Assembly: GCA_965240325.2 (NCBI GenBank) | Contig: OZ251236.1 | Span: 1,116,001 to 1,180,000, forward strand | Source: Rebecca billardiae RCC1528 | Lineage: Eukaryota > Haptophyta | Direction: 5' to 3' | DNA: 64,000 bases | Shown here: piece by piece, positions 42,381 to 52,747 of the stretch | How positions within the stretch are numbered: position 1 is the first letter of the stretch | Layout: each line of letters starts with the position of its first letter | Notes under the pieces: model-generated | Database searches by the model: none | The model's input: the letters and a program-made list of their open reading frames with translations, nothing else | Told to the model about the DNA's origin: nothing | Program-made: the position numbers and the translations under genes

Positions 42381-45300
42381 TCACATCAGCTCCAGCCCGC
42401 CCTTCTTGCCGCTCTGCTTCCACGCCTCGCTCACCGCCTTCTTGCCCGCCTCGCTGAGGCCATTGTCACTGCGGGAGGCGCGCAGTGGGGGACGGGTGTC
42501 GGGCGCGCGGCTGGAGCGTGAGCAAGGGCAGAGCGCGCGCACGCGCAGCGTGCCCGCCCGAGCACGCGCGAGCGCGCCGCCTGCGCCGCTGCCACAGCGC
42601 CCCGCGGCCGCGCCGCCCGCCCGCCGCCGCGCGCGCGCCCGAGCACGCCGACGCGGCCGCGCGCGCGGCGCACGCTCGGACATCACCGCGCGAGGGCGCG
42701 CGGCGCGCGCGCGCGCGGCGCGCCGCGCTCGACGTGCGTCCGCAGCGCATGCCCCGGCTGGCGCCCACCCACCCACCCCCGCCCCTCCGCGCCACCCCCG
42801 CGCCCGCCCCCGCGCGCGTGCACACGTACCTGAGGAAGAGCGTCTGCAGGGAGCGGCTGTGGCGCACTGCTTCCGCGAAGGCAGTGGCGCCAGCGTCGCC
42901 GATCTGGTTGCTCCTGCGGGAGGCGCGGCGGGAGGGGCGGGCGCGCGGCGGGGGCGTGAGTGGGTGTCGAGCGCGCGCGCGCGGTGCGTGCCCGCCCGAG
43001 CATGCGCGAGCGCGCCGCACGCGCCGCTGCCACAGCGCCCCGCGGCCGCGCCGCCCGCCCGCCGCCCCGCGCGCGCCCGAGCCCGCCGACGGGCCGCGCG
43101 CGCGGCGCACGCTCGGACATCACCGCGCGAGGGCGCGCGGCGCGCGCGCGCGCGGCGCGCCGCGCTCGACGTGCGTCCGCAGCACATGCCCCAGCTGGCA
43201 CCCGCTCACCCACCCCCGCCCCGCCACGCCACCCCCGCGCCCGCCCCCGCGCGCGTGCACACGTACCTGAGGATGAGCATCTGCAAGGAGCGGCTGTGGC
43301 GCACTGCTTCCGCGATGGCAGTGGCGCCAGCGTCGCCGATCTCGTTGCCCCTGCGGGAGGCGCGGTGGGAGGGGCGGGCGCGCAACGCGGGCGTGAGTGG
43401 GTGTCGAGCGCGCGCGCGCGATGCGTGCCCGCCCGAGCACGCGCGAGCGCGCCGCACGCGCCGCTGCCACAGCGCCCCACGGTCGCCCGCCCGCCCGCCG
43501 CGCGCGCGCCCGAGCCCGCCGACGGGCCGCGCGCGCGGCGCACGCTCGGACATCACCGCGCGAGGGCGCGCGGCGCGCGCGCGCGCGGTGCGCCGCGCTC
43601 GACGTGCGTCCGCAGCACATGCCCCGGCTGGCGCCCACCCACCCACCCCCGCCCCTCCGCGCCACCCCCGCGCCCGCCCCCGCGCGCGTGCACACGTACT
43701 GGAGGATGATCATCTGCAGGGAGGGGCTGTGGCGCACTGCTTCCGCGATGGCAGTGGCGCCAGCGGCGCCGATCGCGTTGCCCCTGCGGGAGGCGCAGCG
43801 GGAGGGGCGGGCGCGCGGCGCGGGCGTGAGTGGGTGTCGAGCGCGCGCGCGCGATGCGGGCCCGCCCGAGCACGCGCGAGCGCGCCGCACGCGCCGCTGC
43901 CACAGCGCCCCGCGGCCGCGCCGCCCGCCCGCCGCCGCGCGCGCGCCCGAGCCCGCCGACGGGCCGCGCGCGCGGCGCACGCTCGGACATCACCGCGCGA
44001 GGGCGCGCGGCGCGCGCGGCGCGCCGCGCTCGACGTGCGTCCGCAGCGCATGCCCCGGCTGGCGCCCACCCACCCACCTCCGCCCCTCCGCGCCACCCCC
44101 GCGCCCGCCCCCGCGCGCGTGCACACGTACATGAGGTAGAGCATCTGCAGGGAGGGGCTGTGGCGCACTGCTTCCGCGATGGCGGTGGCGCCAGCGTCGC
44201 CGATCTCGTTGACACTGCGGGAGGCGCAGCGGGAGGGGCGGGCGCGCGGCGCGGGCGTGAGTGGGTGTCGAGCGCGCGCGCGCGATGCGGGCCCGCCCGA
44301 GCACGCGCGAGCGCGCCGCACGCGCCGCTGCCACAGCGCCCCGCGGCCGCGCCGCCCGCCCGCCGCCGCGCGCGCGCCCGAGCCCGCCGACGGGCCGCGC
44401 GCGCGGCGCACGCTCGGACATCACCGCGCGAGGGCGCGCGGCGCGCGCGCGCGCCGCGCGCCGCGCTCGACGTGCGTCAGCAGCGCATGCCCCGGCTGGT
44501 ACCCCCCGACCCACCCCCGCCCCTCCGCGCCACCCCCGCGCCCGCCCCCGCGCGCGTGCACACGTACTCGAGGTCAAGCGTCCGCAGGGAGCGGCTGTGG
44601 CGCACTGCTTCCGCGATGGCAGTGGCGCCAGCGGCGCCGATCTGGTTGCCCCTGCGGGAGGCGCAGCGGGAGGGGCGGGCGCGCGGCGCGGGCGTGAGTG
44701 GGTGTCGAGCGCGCGCGCGCGATGCGGGCCCGCCCGAGCACGCGCGAGCGCGCCGCACGCGCCGCTGCCACAGCGCCCCGCGGCCGCGCCGCCCGCCCGC
44801 CGCCGCGCGCGCGCCCGAGCCCGCCGACGGGCCGCGCGCGCGGCGCACGCTCGGACATCACCGCGCGAGGGCGCGCGGCGCGCGCGCGCGCCGCGCGCCG
44901 CGCTCGACGTGCGTCAGCAGCGCATGCCCCGGCTGGTACCCCCCGACCCACCCCCGCCCCTCCGCGCCACCCCCGCGCCCGCCCCCGCGCGCGTGCACAC
45001 GTACTCGAGGTCAAGCCTCTGCAGGGAGCGGCTGTGGCGCACTGCTTCCGCGATGGCAGTGGCGCCAGCGGCGCCGATCTGGTTGCCCCTGCGGGAGGCG
45101 CGGCGGGAGGGGCGGGTGCGCGGCGCGGGCGTGAGTGGGTGTCGAGCGCGCGCGCGCGATGCGTGCCCGCCCGAGCACGCGCGAGCGCGCCGCACGCGCC
45201 GCTGCCACGGCGCCCCGCGGCCGCGCCGCCCGCCCGCCGCCGCGCGCGCGCCCGAGCCCGCCGACGGGCCGCGCGCGCGGCGCACGCTCGGACATCACCG

Positions 45301-45782
45301 CGCGAGGGCGCGCGGCGCGCGCGCGCGCGGCGCGCAGCGCTCGACGTGCGTCAACAGCACATGCCCCAGCTGGCACCCGCTCACCCACCCCCGCCCCTCC
45401 GCGCCACCCCAGCGCCCGCCCCCGCGCGCGTGCACACGTACTTGAGGCCAAGCGTCCGCAGGGAGCGGCTGTGGCGCACGGCGTCCGCGATGGCGGTGGC
45501 GCCAGCGGGGCCGATCTCGCTTTTGCTGGAGGCGCGGTTGGAGGGGCGGGCGCGCAACGCGGGCGTGAGTGGGTGTCGAGCGCGCGCGCGCGATGCGTGC
45601 CCGCCCGAGCACGCGCGAGCGCGCCGCACGCGCCGCTGCCACAGCGCCCCGCGGCCGCGCCGCCCGCCCGCCGCCGCGCGCGCGCCCGAGCCCGCCGCGG
45701 CAGGCGCCGCGTCGTCGCCACGCGCGCGCGCGCACACCTGAGGTCGACGAACACTGGATCTGCCTTCAGATAGATAGCTCAT
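42381..45782 (-). CDS. Ribonuclease-inhibitor-type LRR protein, tandem exon array (copy 2, near complete)
   Basis: Exons from 3' to 5': 42381-42468, 42830-42913, 43267-43350, 43700-43783, 44131-44214, 44568-44651, 45005-45088 and 45442-45525. The last one is absent from copy 1 because of the gap. The seven internal exons are each 84 nt, one LRR per exon; the most 5' one is the most divergent (KSEIGPAGATAIADAV...LGLK, acceptor CCTCCAG). The first exon is uncertain. ATG at 45,782 gives MSYLSEGRSSVRRPQ and, with a GT|GTGCGC donor at 45,736, joins in phase to yield 240 residues. Alternatively the frame ...ADPVFVDLR, ending at the CTCAG|GTGTGC donor (45,738), looks like an LRR end and would need another upstream exon. 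Scaffold or recognition role inferred. Confidence 0.65.
42469..45735 (-). repeat. Array of ~433-bp exon-plus-intron units, copy 2
   Basis: Same periodic array as in copy 1 plus one further unit at the 5' side (exon spacing 437 bp) and a truncated intron copy at 45,570-45,700. Confidence 0.9.
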
Positions 45783-45824
45783 TCTATGATTGAGAGATTC
45801 CGACGGTTCCGACTGCCTACTTAC
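45778..45824 (+). repeat. 47-bp direct repeat, copy C
   Basis: Identical to 27,393-27,439. It overlaps the putative first ATG of the LRR-array gene and lies 112 bp before the STAND gene start. Confidence 0.9.
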
Positions 45825-45935
45825 TTCTTATTATTATATCAGTACCTCCCTGCAGCTGGGTAAACCTCATATTTTGTGCAAGGTGGTCCGCAGCCGCGAC
45901 AAGTCTACTGTCCGTTGAACGCTTTCGGGGACATC

Positions 45936-48900
45936 ATGGGCTGCGCGCCGAGCTCCGAGGGCGCCAAGCCCGCGTCCTCGGCGGGTATGGACGTCCCCGC
46001 GACTGGGACGGCCTCAGCCGGCTCTGCGACCGACGGTGTCCGCGCGGCTGAGCTCGCAGGTGCTGGCGCGAGCGACGCGAATGAGGCTACCGCTGGGGCC
46101 TCCACCGCTGCGGACGCAGCGGACGCAGCGGAGAGTGGGGGTGCTGCGACCGACGGTGTCCGCGCGGCTGAGCTCGCAGGTGCCGGCGCGAGCGATATGA
46201 ATGAGGCTGCCGCCGGGGCCTCCACCGCTGCGGACGTAGCGGACGCGGCGGACGCGGCGGACGCGGCGGACGCGGCGGACGCGGCGGACGCGGCGGACGC
46301 GGCGGACGCGGCCGCGGTCGTCGCGGCGGTGGGCCTCGTCTGCGTCGGCGAGCTCGGCGCGCTCTTCGAGGCCGAGCTGCCGTCCGTCTCTGGGCGCGGC
46401 CTCAAGGTCTTCGCCTCGTCCACCTTCACCGACACGCAGGCGGAGCGCGACGCGCTCGCGCGCGACGTCGTGCCGGCGCTGCGCGAGCGAGCGCGCGCGC
46501 TCGGGCTCGGCTTCGAGCTCGCCGAGATGCGCTGGGGCGTGACCGGCGCGTTCGCGCGGGACAACCGGACCGAGGAGCTCTGCCTGCGCCGGCTCGCCGA
46601 GTGCGCCGCCGAGTCGGCCGGCCTCTTCTTCCTCAGCCTCTGGGCGGGTAAATATGGGTACCGGCCGCTGCCGCGCGCGCTGCCCGCGCCGCGCGCCGAG
46701 GCGCTGCGCGCGCGGCTCCCGGCCGAGGCCGCGGCGCTCTTCGACCGGTGCTACGCGCTCGACGGTAACGCGGTGCCGCCCGCGTGGGTGCGCGTGCCCG
46801 GCTCGGCCGGCGAGCAGCCGCTGCGCGAGGCGCTCGCCGCGGCGGCCGCGGCGCTCGCGTGGCCGCCTGACGAGACGCACGCTGCGTTCGTGCGCTCGGT
46901 GACCGAGGCGGAGACCGAGGTCGCGCTCGCGCTCGCCGAGGCGCGCGGCGCGGGCGCGGGCGCGCAGCCGCGCGTCGTCTGGTTCCACCGCGCGCTCGAG
47001 CCCGAGCCCGAGCCCTCGGCGCCCGACGCGCACCTCTGGCGCGACGTCGCGCGCGACGGCGCGCCGGACGGCGAAGGGCCGCCGCGCGCGGACGCGGAGG
47101 CGCGCGCGCTGCTCGGCGCGTACCTCGGGCCGGGCGGGCGGCTGCGCGCGCGGCTGCGCGCGATGGGCCGCGGCGCGCGCGTGGACGAGGCGCGCGCGCG
47201 GCCCGGCTTCGGCGCGCACTCGCCGCACCTCGCGCAGCTGTGCGCGCGCGTGCGCGAGCTGTGCGGCGCGCAGCTCGAGGCGGAGGCGCGGCGCGGCGCG
47301 GCGCGGCGCGGCGCGTTGGGCGCGCGCCTCGGCCTCGGCGCGGCGGACGCGGAGGAGGCGCTGGCGCACGCGCGCTGGGCGCGCGCCAAGGCGGGCGGCT
47401 TCTACGGCCGCGCGGACGCGGTGGCCGCGCTCGTCGCGCAGGTGCGCGCGCAGCCGCTCTCCGCCGTCGTCGGCGGCAGTGGCTGCGGCAAGACTGCGCT
47501 CGCGGCGCGCGCGGCGCGCGCGCTCGCTGAGGAGGGCTGGGCGGTGCTGCCGCGCTTCGTCGGCGTGAGCGCGCGCTCGGCGCGCGCGGATGACATCGTC
47601 GGCTCGCTGTGCGCGCAGTGGCGCGCGGGCGTCGCCGCGGCCGAGGGCGGCGCGGGCGCGGCCGCCGGCGGTGCGGTGGGCAGTCTGCTTGAGCTCTCGC
47701 GCGCCGCGGCCGCGGGCGCGCGCTTGCCGCTCCTCGTGCTGATCGACTCGCTCGACCAGCTGGCGGGCCCGGCGGAGGACCGCACGCGGCTCGCCTGGCT
47801 GCCCACCGCCGCCGAGCTCGGCGAGCTCGGCGCCGACTGCCCCGTCCGCTTCCTCGTCACCTGCCTGCCCGACAGCGACGAGGGCGAGCCCGGCGCTGCC
47901 GCTGGTGCTGCCTCGGGCGGTGATGCAGGCGCTGCCTCCGGCGCTGCCTCTGGCGCTGCCTCGGGCGCCGCCTCGGGCGGTGACGCTGGCGGTGACGCTG
48001 GCGGTGACGCTGGCGGCTACCGTTACGGGTGCGCGACGCGGCTCGCGCAGCTGGGCGTGCCCGCGCTGCAGCTCGGCGGGCTCTCGGCGGCGGACGCGGA
48101 GGCGGTGGTGCGCGGCCGGCTCGGCGCGGCGGGGCGCACGCTTGACGCTCGGCAGGCCGCGGCGGTGCGCTCGGCACTCGGAGAGGCGCCAAGCGCGCTG
48201 CACGCCGTGCTGCTCGCCGACGCGGCGGCGGAGTGGCGCTCGGGCGAGCCGCCGCCCGCGCACCTGCCCGCCGACGCGCGCGCCGCCGTCGCCGCCACCT
48301 TCGAGCGCGTCGAGCGGCTGCACGGCGCGACGCTCGTGCGGCGCGCGTGCGGCGCCATCTGCGCGTCGCGCCGCGGCCTCTCGAGCGCCGAGCTGGAGGA
48401 CTCGCTCTCGCTGCACGAGGACGTGCTGGCGTCCGTGTTCGAGTTCTGGGTGCCGGCGGTGGTGCGGCTGCCCGCGGGCGTGTGGCTCGCCGTGCGCGAC
48501 GCGCTCGGCTCGCTGCTCGCCGGCGGCGACGGCCCTTTGCGCTGGTACCACCGTCAGGTCGCCGAGGCGGCGGCGGCACGGTACGCCCGCGCGGCCGACG
48601 CGCACGCGCTCGCGGATTTCTGGGCTGGCACGTGGGCGGGCGAGGCGGCCAAGCCGCTGCGCCACCCGAAGGCCACCGGCGGCGAGGACGGGCGGCGGCG
48701 CGTCGCGCCGCAGCCGCTGCTCCTCTCCGCCGCGCGCCTCGGCCTCGCCGGCCGCGACGCCGCCGTGGTCAATGTGCGCAAGTGCGAGGAGCTAGCGCGC
48801 GCGCTGCTCGCGGCCGGGCGCGCGGCCGACGCGGCGCGCGAGCTCACCGACGCAGGCGCGGACGGGTGGGAGGCACGCGCGCGGCACGGCCTCGAGACCG

Positions 48901-51251
48901 AGTACGTGCGCGACCTCGCGGACACGGCCGCGGCGCTCGCCGACGCCGACGCGCGCGGCGGCGGCGGCGGCGAGCCGGGCGCGGCCGCGCGCGCGGAGGC
49001 TGCGGCGCTGCGCGCGCGCGTCGCGGACTGGCTGCAGCTCGCGCGGCTGAGCGCCTCCGCCGCCGCCGCGGCGCCGGGCCGCTGCCTCGCGCTGTGCCTC
49101 GAGCAGCCGGTCGGCTCGGCGCCGCACGAGTCCGCGTGGGCGCGGCGCGCGGCGCGCGCCGCGCACCCGGCCGCCCGCGCCAGCTGGGCGCGCGGGCGCG
49201 AGCACTGCGCGCGCGCGCCCCTGCTCGCCGCGCGCGGGCCGTGCGAGGCTGTGCTGCTAGCGCACGCCGGCTGGGTGGAGGCGGTCGCGCTCTCGGCCGA
49301 CGGGCGCGTCGCGGCGAGCGCGGGCGACGACAGCGACGCGGTCGTGCGGCTGTGGGCGTGGGACACCGCCGAGTGCGTGCGCGCGCTCGAGGGGCACGCC
49401 GGCTGCGTGAACGGCGTCGCGCTCGACGCGGCGGGCGGCCGGCTAGCCAGCGTCTCCGACGACAAAACGCTTCGCGTGTGGTCGACCGCCACGGGCCGGT
49501 GCGAGGCTGTGCTCAAGGGGCACGAGGACTACGTGCGCGCCGTCTGCCTCTCGGCGGGCGGCGAGCGCTGCGCGACCGGCGGCGACGACGCGGCGCTCTG
49601 CCTGTGGGACCTCGCGCCTGGCGCGGCCGCCGAGCCGCGGCGCGTCGACGGCGCGCACGAGGATGGTAGCGTGATCACGGGCGTCTGCTGCTCGGCCGAC
49701 GGCGCCCGCGTCGTGAGCGCGGCCGACGACGGCCTCGCGCACGTGTGGGCGTGGGCGAGCGGCAGCAGGACGGCCACGCTGCGCATCGGCGCCGCGCGCT
49801 ACGACGAGGCGCACGCGGCGATCACGGCGGACGGCGGGCGCGTGCTCATCGGCGCGGGCGCGCTGCTCCGCGCGTGGGACGAGCCGTTCGAGCGAGTGGC
49901 GTGCGAGGCGCGCGGCGCGGCGCTGTGCGGCGAGAGCGTCTGCTCCGTCGCGCTCGAGGCGGGGGGCGCGCGCGCGGTCTCGGGCGACGAGAAGGGTGCG
50001 GTGCGCGTGTGGGCGCTCGAAGCGGGCGCCGCGAGCTGCCTCGCCGTGCTCGGCGGGCACAGCCGCATCGTGAAGGGCCTCGCGCTCGGCGCGCGCGGGA
50101 GCCGGTGCGCGAGCGCGGGGCACGACGGCCAGGTCCGCCTCTGGGACCTCGGCGCCGAGGGCGGCGGCGCGCTGCGGCCCGAGCGCCGGCTCGCCGGGCA
50201 CGAGGGCAGCGTGACGCAGGCCGCGCCCGGCGCGGCCGGCGGCGACGTGGCCTTCAGCGCGGGCGCGGACGGCCGCGTGCGCGCGTGGGCGCTCAGCGCC
50301 GCCGAGTGCACTGGACTGTTCGGCGCGGGCTCTGAGCACGAGGGCGCCGGCGGGCGCGTGCGCGCGCTCGCGGCGAGCGCCGACGGCTCGCGCGTGGCGA
50401 GTGCGGGCGACGACGGCACCGTGCGGCTGTGGCGCACGGCGGCCGCGCCCGCGCCGATCGGCGGCGCCGAGCCGGCCGCGGCGGCGTGCGCGAGCGTGCT
50501 GCTCCGGCCTGCCGAGGGCGCGGCGGTGACGGCTCTCGCCGTGGGCGGGCGGTGGGTGGCGTGGGGCGCGGGCAGCGCCGTCCGCGTGATGCCGTGGCGC
50601 GACGACGGCGGCCGCGCCGGGCCCGCCGCCGGCCACGCCGAGCTGACCGGCCACCGCAAGGAGGTCTACTCGCTCTGCTGCGCCGCGGAGGCGGCGGCCG
50701 ACGGCGGCGCCGAGCGGCTCGTCTCAGGTGGCGACGACCGCGAGATCCGTGTGTGGGACGTGAGCGCCGCCGCGCTCAGCGCGGCCGGCGCCGACGGCGG
50801 CGCGCCGTGCCTGCGCGTGCTGCGGGGCCACGCGAGCTTCAGCATCGTCGTCACGCCGTGCGGCCCCGGACGCGTCGCGAGCGTCGCGGCCGACAGCACC
50901 GTGCGCGTGTGGAGCCTCGCGAGCGGCGCGTGCGAGGCCTCGGCCAAGACGGGCGACTACAGCGCGCGCGCCGTCGCCGCGTCCGCCGACGGCGCGCTCG
51001 TCGCGACCAACGGCGGCTCGGGGCTCGGCGAGATCCTCGTCTGGGGCGCCACGAGCGGCGGGGGCGCGCTCACGCGGCTCCGCACGCTCGTCGGGCACGC
51101 GCGCCAGGCGCACGGGCTCGCGTGGCTGAGGTGGGGCTCGGCCGACCACCTCGTGTCGACGGGCGCAGACGGGACGGTGCGCTTCTGGTCCGTCGAGGCC
51201 GAGCCCGACCTCGACGACGACGACGATGATGATGATGCCACTACCGCGTGA
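45936..51251 (+). CDS. STAND NTPase: DUF4062-NACHT-WD40 protein (NWD1/TEP1-like)
   Basis: 1,771 residues, one exon. The start is the ATG at 45,936 (MGCAPSS, an N-myristoylation/palmitoylation-type start); the upstream open frame uses GTG. Order: two Ala-rich repeats and an (Ala-Asp-Ala)n tract at about 20-130; DUF4062 from about 156 (LKVFASSTFTDTQAERDAL...LAEMRWGV); a NACHT/AAA-type NTPase with Walker A GGSGCGKT at 513-520 and Walker B LLVLIDSLDQL around D604; a Gly/Ala/Ser/Asp-rich repeat insertion at about 650-695; a helical region; and then 14 WD40 repeats from about 1,100 to 1,765, enough for two seven-bladed propellers, ending in a poly-Asp tail. The family oligomerises on nucleotide exchange; in animals it includes NWD1, TEP1 and NPHP3. 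A role as a ligand-triggered, membrane-attached signalling platform is inferred. Confidence 0.88.
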   Translation: MGCAPSSEGAKPASSAGMDVPATGTASAGSATDGVRAAELAGAGASDANEATAGASTAADAADAAESGGAATDGVRAAELAGAGASDMNEAAAGASTAADVADAADAADAADAADAADAADAADAAAVVAAVGLVCVGELGALFEAELPSVSGRGLKVFASSTFTDTQAERDALARDVVPALRERARALGLGFELAEMRWGVTGAFARDNRTEELCLRRLAECAAESAGLFFLSLWAGKYGYRPLPRALPAPRAEALRARLPAEAAALFDRCYALDGNAVPPAWVRVPGSAGEQPLREALAAAAAALAWPPDETHAAFVRSVTEAETEVALALAEARGAGAGAQPRVVWFHRALEPEPEPSAPDAHLWRDVARDGAPDGEGPPRADAEARALLGAYLGPGGRLRARLRAMGRGARVDEARARPGFGAHSPHLAQLCARVRELCGAQLEAEARRGAARRGALGARLGLGAADAEEALAHARWARAKAGGFYGRADAVAALVAQVRAQPLSAVVGGSGCGKTALAARAARALAEEGWAVLPRFVGVSARSARADDIVGSLCAQWRAGVAAAEGGAGAAAGGAVGSLLELSRAAAAGARLPLLVLIDSLDQLAGPAEDRTRLAWLPTAAELGELGADCPVRFLVTCLPDSDEGEPGAAAGAASGGDAGAASGAASGAASGAASGGDAGGDAGGDAGGYRYGCATRLAQLGVPALQLGGLSAADAEAVVRGRLGAAGRTLDARQAAAVRSALGEAPSALHAVLLADAAAEWRSGEPPPAHLPADARAAVAATFERVERLHGATLVRRACGAICASRRGLSSAELEDSLSLHEDVLASVFEFWVPAVVRLPAGVWLAVRDALGSLLAGGDGPLRWYHRQVAEAAAARYARAADAHALADFWAGTWAGEAAKPLRHPKATGGEDGRRRVAPQPLLLSAARLGLAGRDAAVVNVRKCEELARALLAAGRAADAARELTDAGADGWEARARHGLETEYVRDLADTAAALADADARGGGGGEPGAAARAEAAALRARVADWLQLARLSASAAAAAPGRCLALCLEQPVGSAPHESAWARRAARAAHPAARASWARGREHCARAPLLAARGPCEAVLLAHAGWVEAVALSADGRVAASAGDDSDAVVRLWAWDTAECVRALEGHAGCVNGVALDAAGGRLASVSDDKTLRVWSTATGRCEAVLKGHEDYVRAVCLSAGGERCATGGDDAALCLWDLAPGAAAEPRRVDGAHEDGSVITGVCCSADGARVVSAADDGLAHVWAWASGSRTATLRIGAARYDEAHAAITADGGRVLIGAGALLRAWDEPFERVACEARGAALCGESVCSVALEAGGARAVSGDEKGAVRVWALEAGAASCLAVLGGHSRIVKGLALGARGSRCASAGHDGQVRLWDLGAEGGGALRPERRLAGHEGSVTQAAPGAAGGDVAFSAGADGRVRAWALSAAECTGLFGAGSEHEGAGGRVRALAASADGSRVASAGDDGTVRLWRTAAAPAPIGGAEPAAAACASVLLRPAEGAAVTALAVGGRWVAWGAGSAVRVMPWRDDGGRAGPAAGHAELTGHRKEVYSLCCAAEAAADGGAERLVSGGDDREIRVWDVSAAALSAAGADGGAPCLRVLRGHASFSIVVTPCGPGRVASVAADSTVRVWSLASGACEASAKTGDYSARAVAASADGALVATNGGSGLGEILVWGATSGGGALTRLRTLVGHARQAHGLAWLRWGSADHLVSTGADGTVRFWSVEAEPDLDDDDDDDDATTA
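46239..46310 (+). repeat. 9-bp in-frame minisatellite (GCGGACGCG)n
   Basis: About eight head-to-tail copies encoding the Ala-Asp-Ala tract near the STAND protein's N-terminus. Confidence 0.9.
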
Positions 51252-51637
51252 ATCGGTGATGACTACGATACTGTATGGCGTCGGCGTGCGCGCGAATAAC
51301 CGCGATATATATATTGCTCAGTCGTCCGTTCACTTAAATATGGGGCACGACATAATCGCGAGCCCCGCTCGCATTGGTTGTTCTGTAAGAACAAGCATGC
51401 GAGCGGAGCGAGTTTTCCGGTAGGACACGCGAAGTCCGGTGATTCTTACAAGGTTGATGGCCTTCCAATAGGTATCCCGAGGAATACAGTTTAGTCAGAT
51501 CCCAATTGGGGCCAACGGTTTTTCGTGCAATCTGTCAGTCAACTCCCCCAGCTACGTCCCCGGGAACAGCAAGAGATGTAGTGATGATGATGATTCTAAG
51601 GTCGGATCAAGGGTCCGGAGTGTCGGATCCCTCCTCG
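51252..51637. other. 3' flank of the STAND gene
   Basis: No coding frame is supported. Contains a short TATATATAT stretch near 51,305 and the strong hairpin listed separately. Confidence 0.5.
51365..51406. other. Strong imperfect hairpin downstream of the STAND gene
   Basis: CCGCTCGCAT (51,365-51,374) pairs with ATGCGAGCGG (51,397-51,406). After a small TGG/GC internal loop, TTGTTCT pairs with AGAACAA around a GTA loop. That is 17 base pairs in 42 nt, 113 nt after the stop codon. It could shape the mRNA 3' end or be an inverted-repeat relic. Confidence 0.6.
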
Positions 51638-52729
51638 CAAGGGCTGCGAACTCTGCCGCGCCGGTGAGAGGAGGTTGGGTATCGATCTCCTGGGGCGCCG
51701 CCCTGGAGGGCGCGTGGGGTGCGCACGCCGCGTGCTCCTGCGCCCGCGGCAGCGGGCGCGGACACGGCGCGCGTGGTTGGTCGCATGCTAGACAGCACGT
51801 AGTGCCCTCCCACGCCGCGCGCCGCGCTCGCCGGCGCCCTCGCCGTGCCTCAGGCCAGCCCGCGCCCGCGCGCCGCACCAAGAGCCAGCCGTGGCCACGC
51901 GCCAGCCGCCAGCGCGCGCGCGGTGCGCGGTGCGGTCGGCGCGGGGCGGGCGCGCGCCCGGGGCGAGGCTCGTGTACGATCGGCGCGCGCCATGCCGCCA
52001 CGCGCCGCCACGCTGGCGCCCGCATGGGTCGGCGCACGCGTTTTCATGCTGTCGAGTGTGCATTGGCCAAGTTTGAAAATGCTCATGTTGAGACGATCAC
52101 GGGAAGGCAGCGAAGCGCGATAGACATGCGCAGACCACTGATGTGTGAACGATTGGCATCCTATGATGGCGCAAGAGTCCCCAAGTCGTCGCATTCCTCG
52201 CACTGACGCGCTCACAGCCGCTTGTCCAAGCTCATTTCTGATGGCTGAGGAATGCTCGACGAGCACCCATCAGCAGCCGCGTGGAACGTGATCAAGCTCG
52301 TGTTCGGCGACGCGTGGCGGCATGGCGCGCGCCGATCGTACACGAGCCTCGCCCCGGGCGCGCGCCCGCCCCGCGCCGACCGCACCGCACACCGCGCGCG
52401 CGCCGGCGGCTGGCGCGTGGCTACAACTGGATCTTGGTGCGGCGCGCGGGCGCGGGCTGGCCTGAGGCACGGCGAGGGCGCCGGCGAGCGCGGCGCGCGG
52501 CGTGGGGGGGTACTACGTGCTGTCTAGCATGCGACCAACCACGCGCGCCGTGTCCGCGCCCGCTGCCGCGGGCGCAGGAGCACGCGGCGTGCGCACCCCA
52601 CGCGCCCTCCAGGGCGGCGCCCCAGGAGACATAGCCGCTGCGCCGCGAGGGCGCACGAGTTGATCGATACCCAACCTCCTCTCACTCTCAACTCGCGGCA
52701 CTGGGAGTTAGCAGCCCTGACCGCCCTTG
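51638..52729. mobile_element. Foldback element with CAAGGG/CCCTTG ends
   Basis: Inverted arms of about 370-430 bp (51,638-52,008 and 52,303-52,729) around a spacer of about 294 bp. Arms are nearly identical in the inner 340 bp and diverged at the outer ends, for example CAAGGGCTGCGAAC against GTTAGCAGCCCTGACCGCCCTTG. The terminal hexamers match those of the foldback at 27,678, but the arm sequences differ. No clear target duplication. No transposase frame; open frames in the arms are low-complexity Arg/Ala. Confidence 0.6.
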
Positions 52730-52747
52730 CTCCACCGGCTCGTTCCT

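Larger units (their letters stand above)
36058..45203. repeat. 9.1-kb segmental duplication, copy 2
   Basis: Matches 24,855-34,000. Unlike copy 1 it continues past the duplicated part into the remaining LRR-array units and the STAND gene. Confidence 0.95.
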
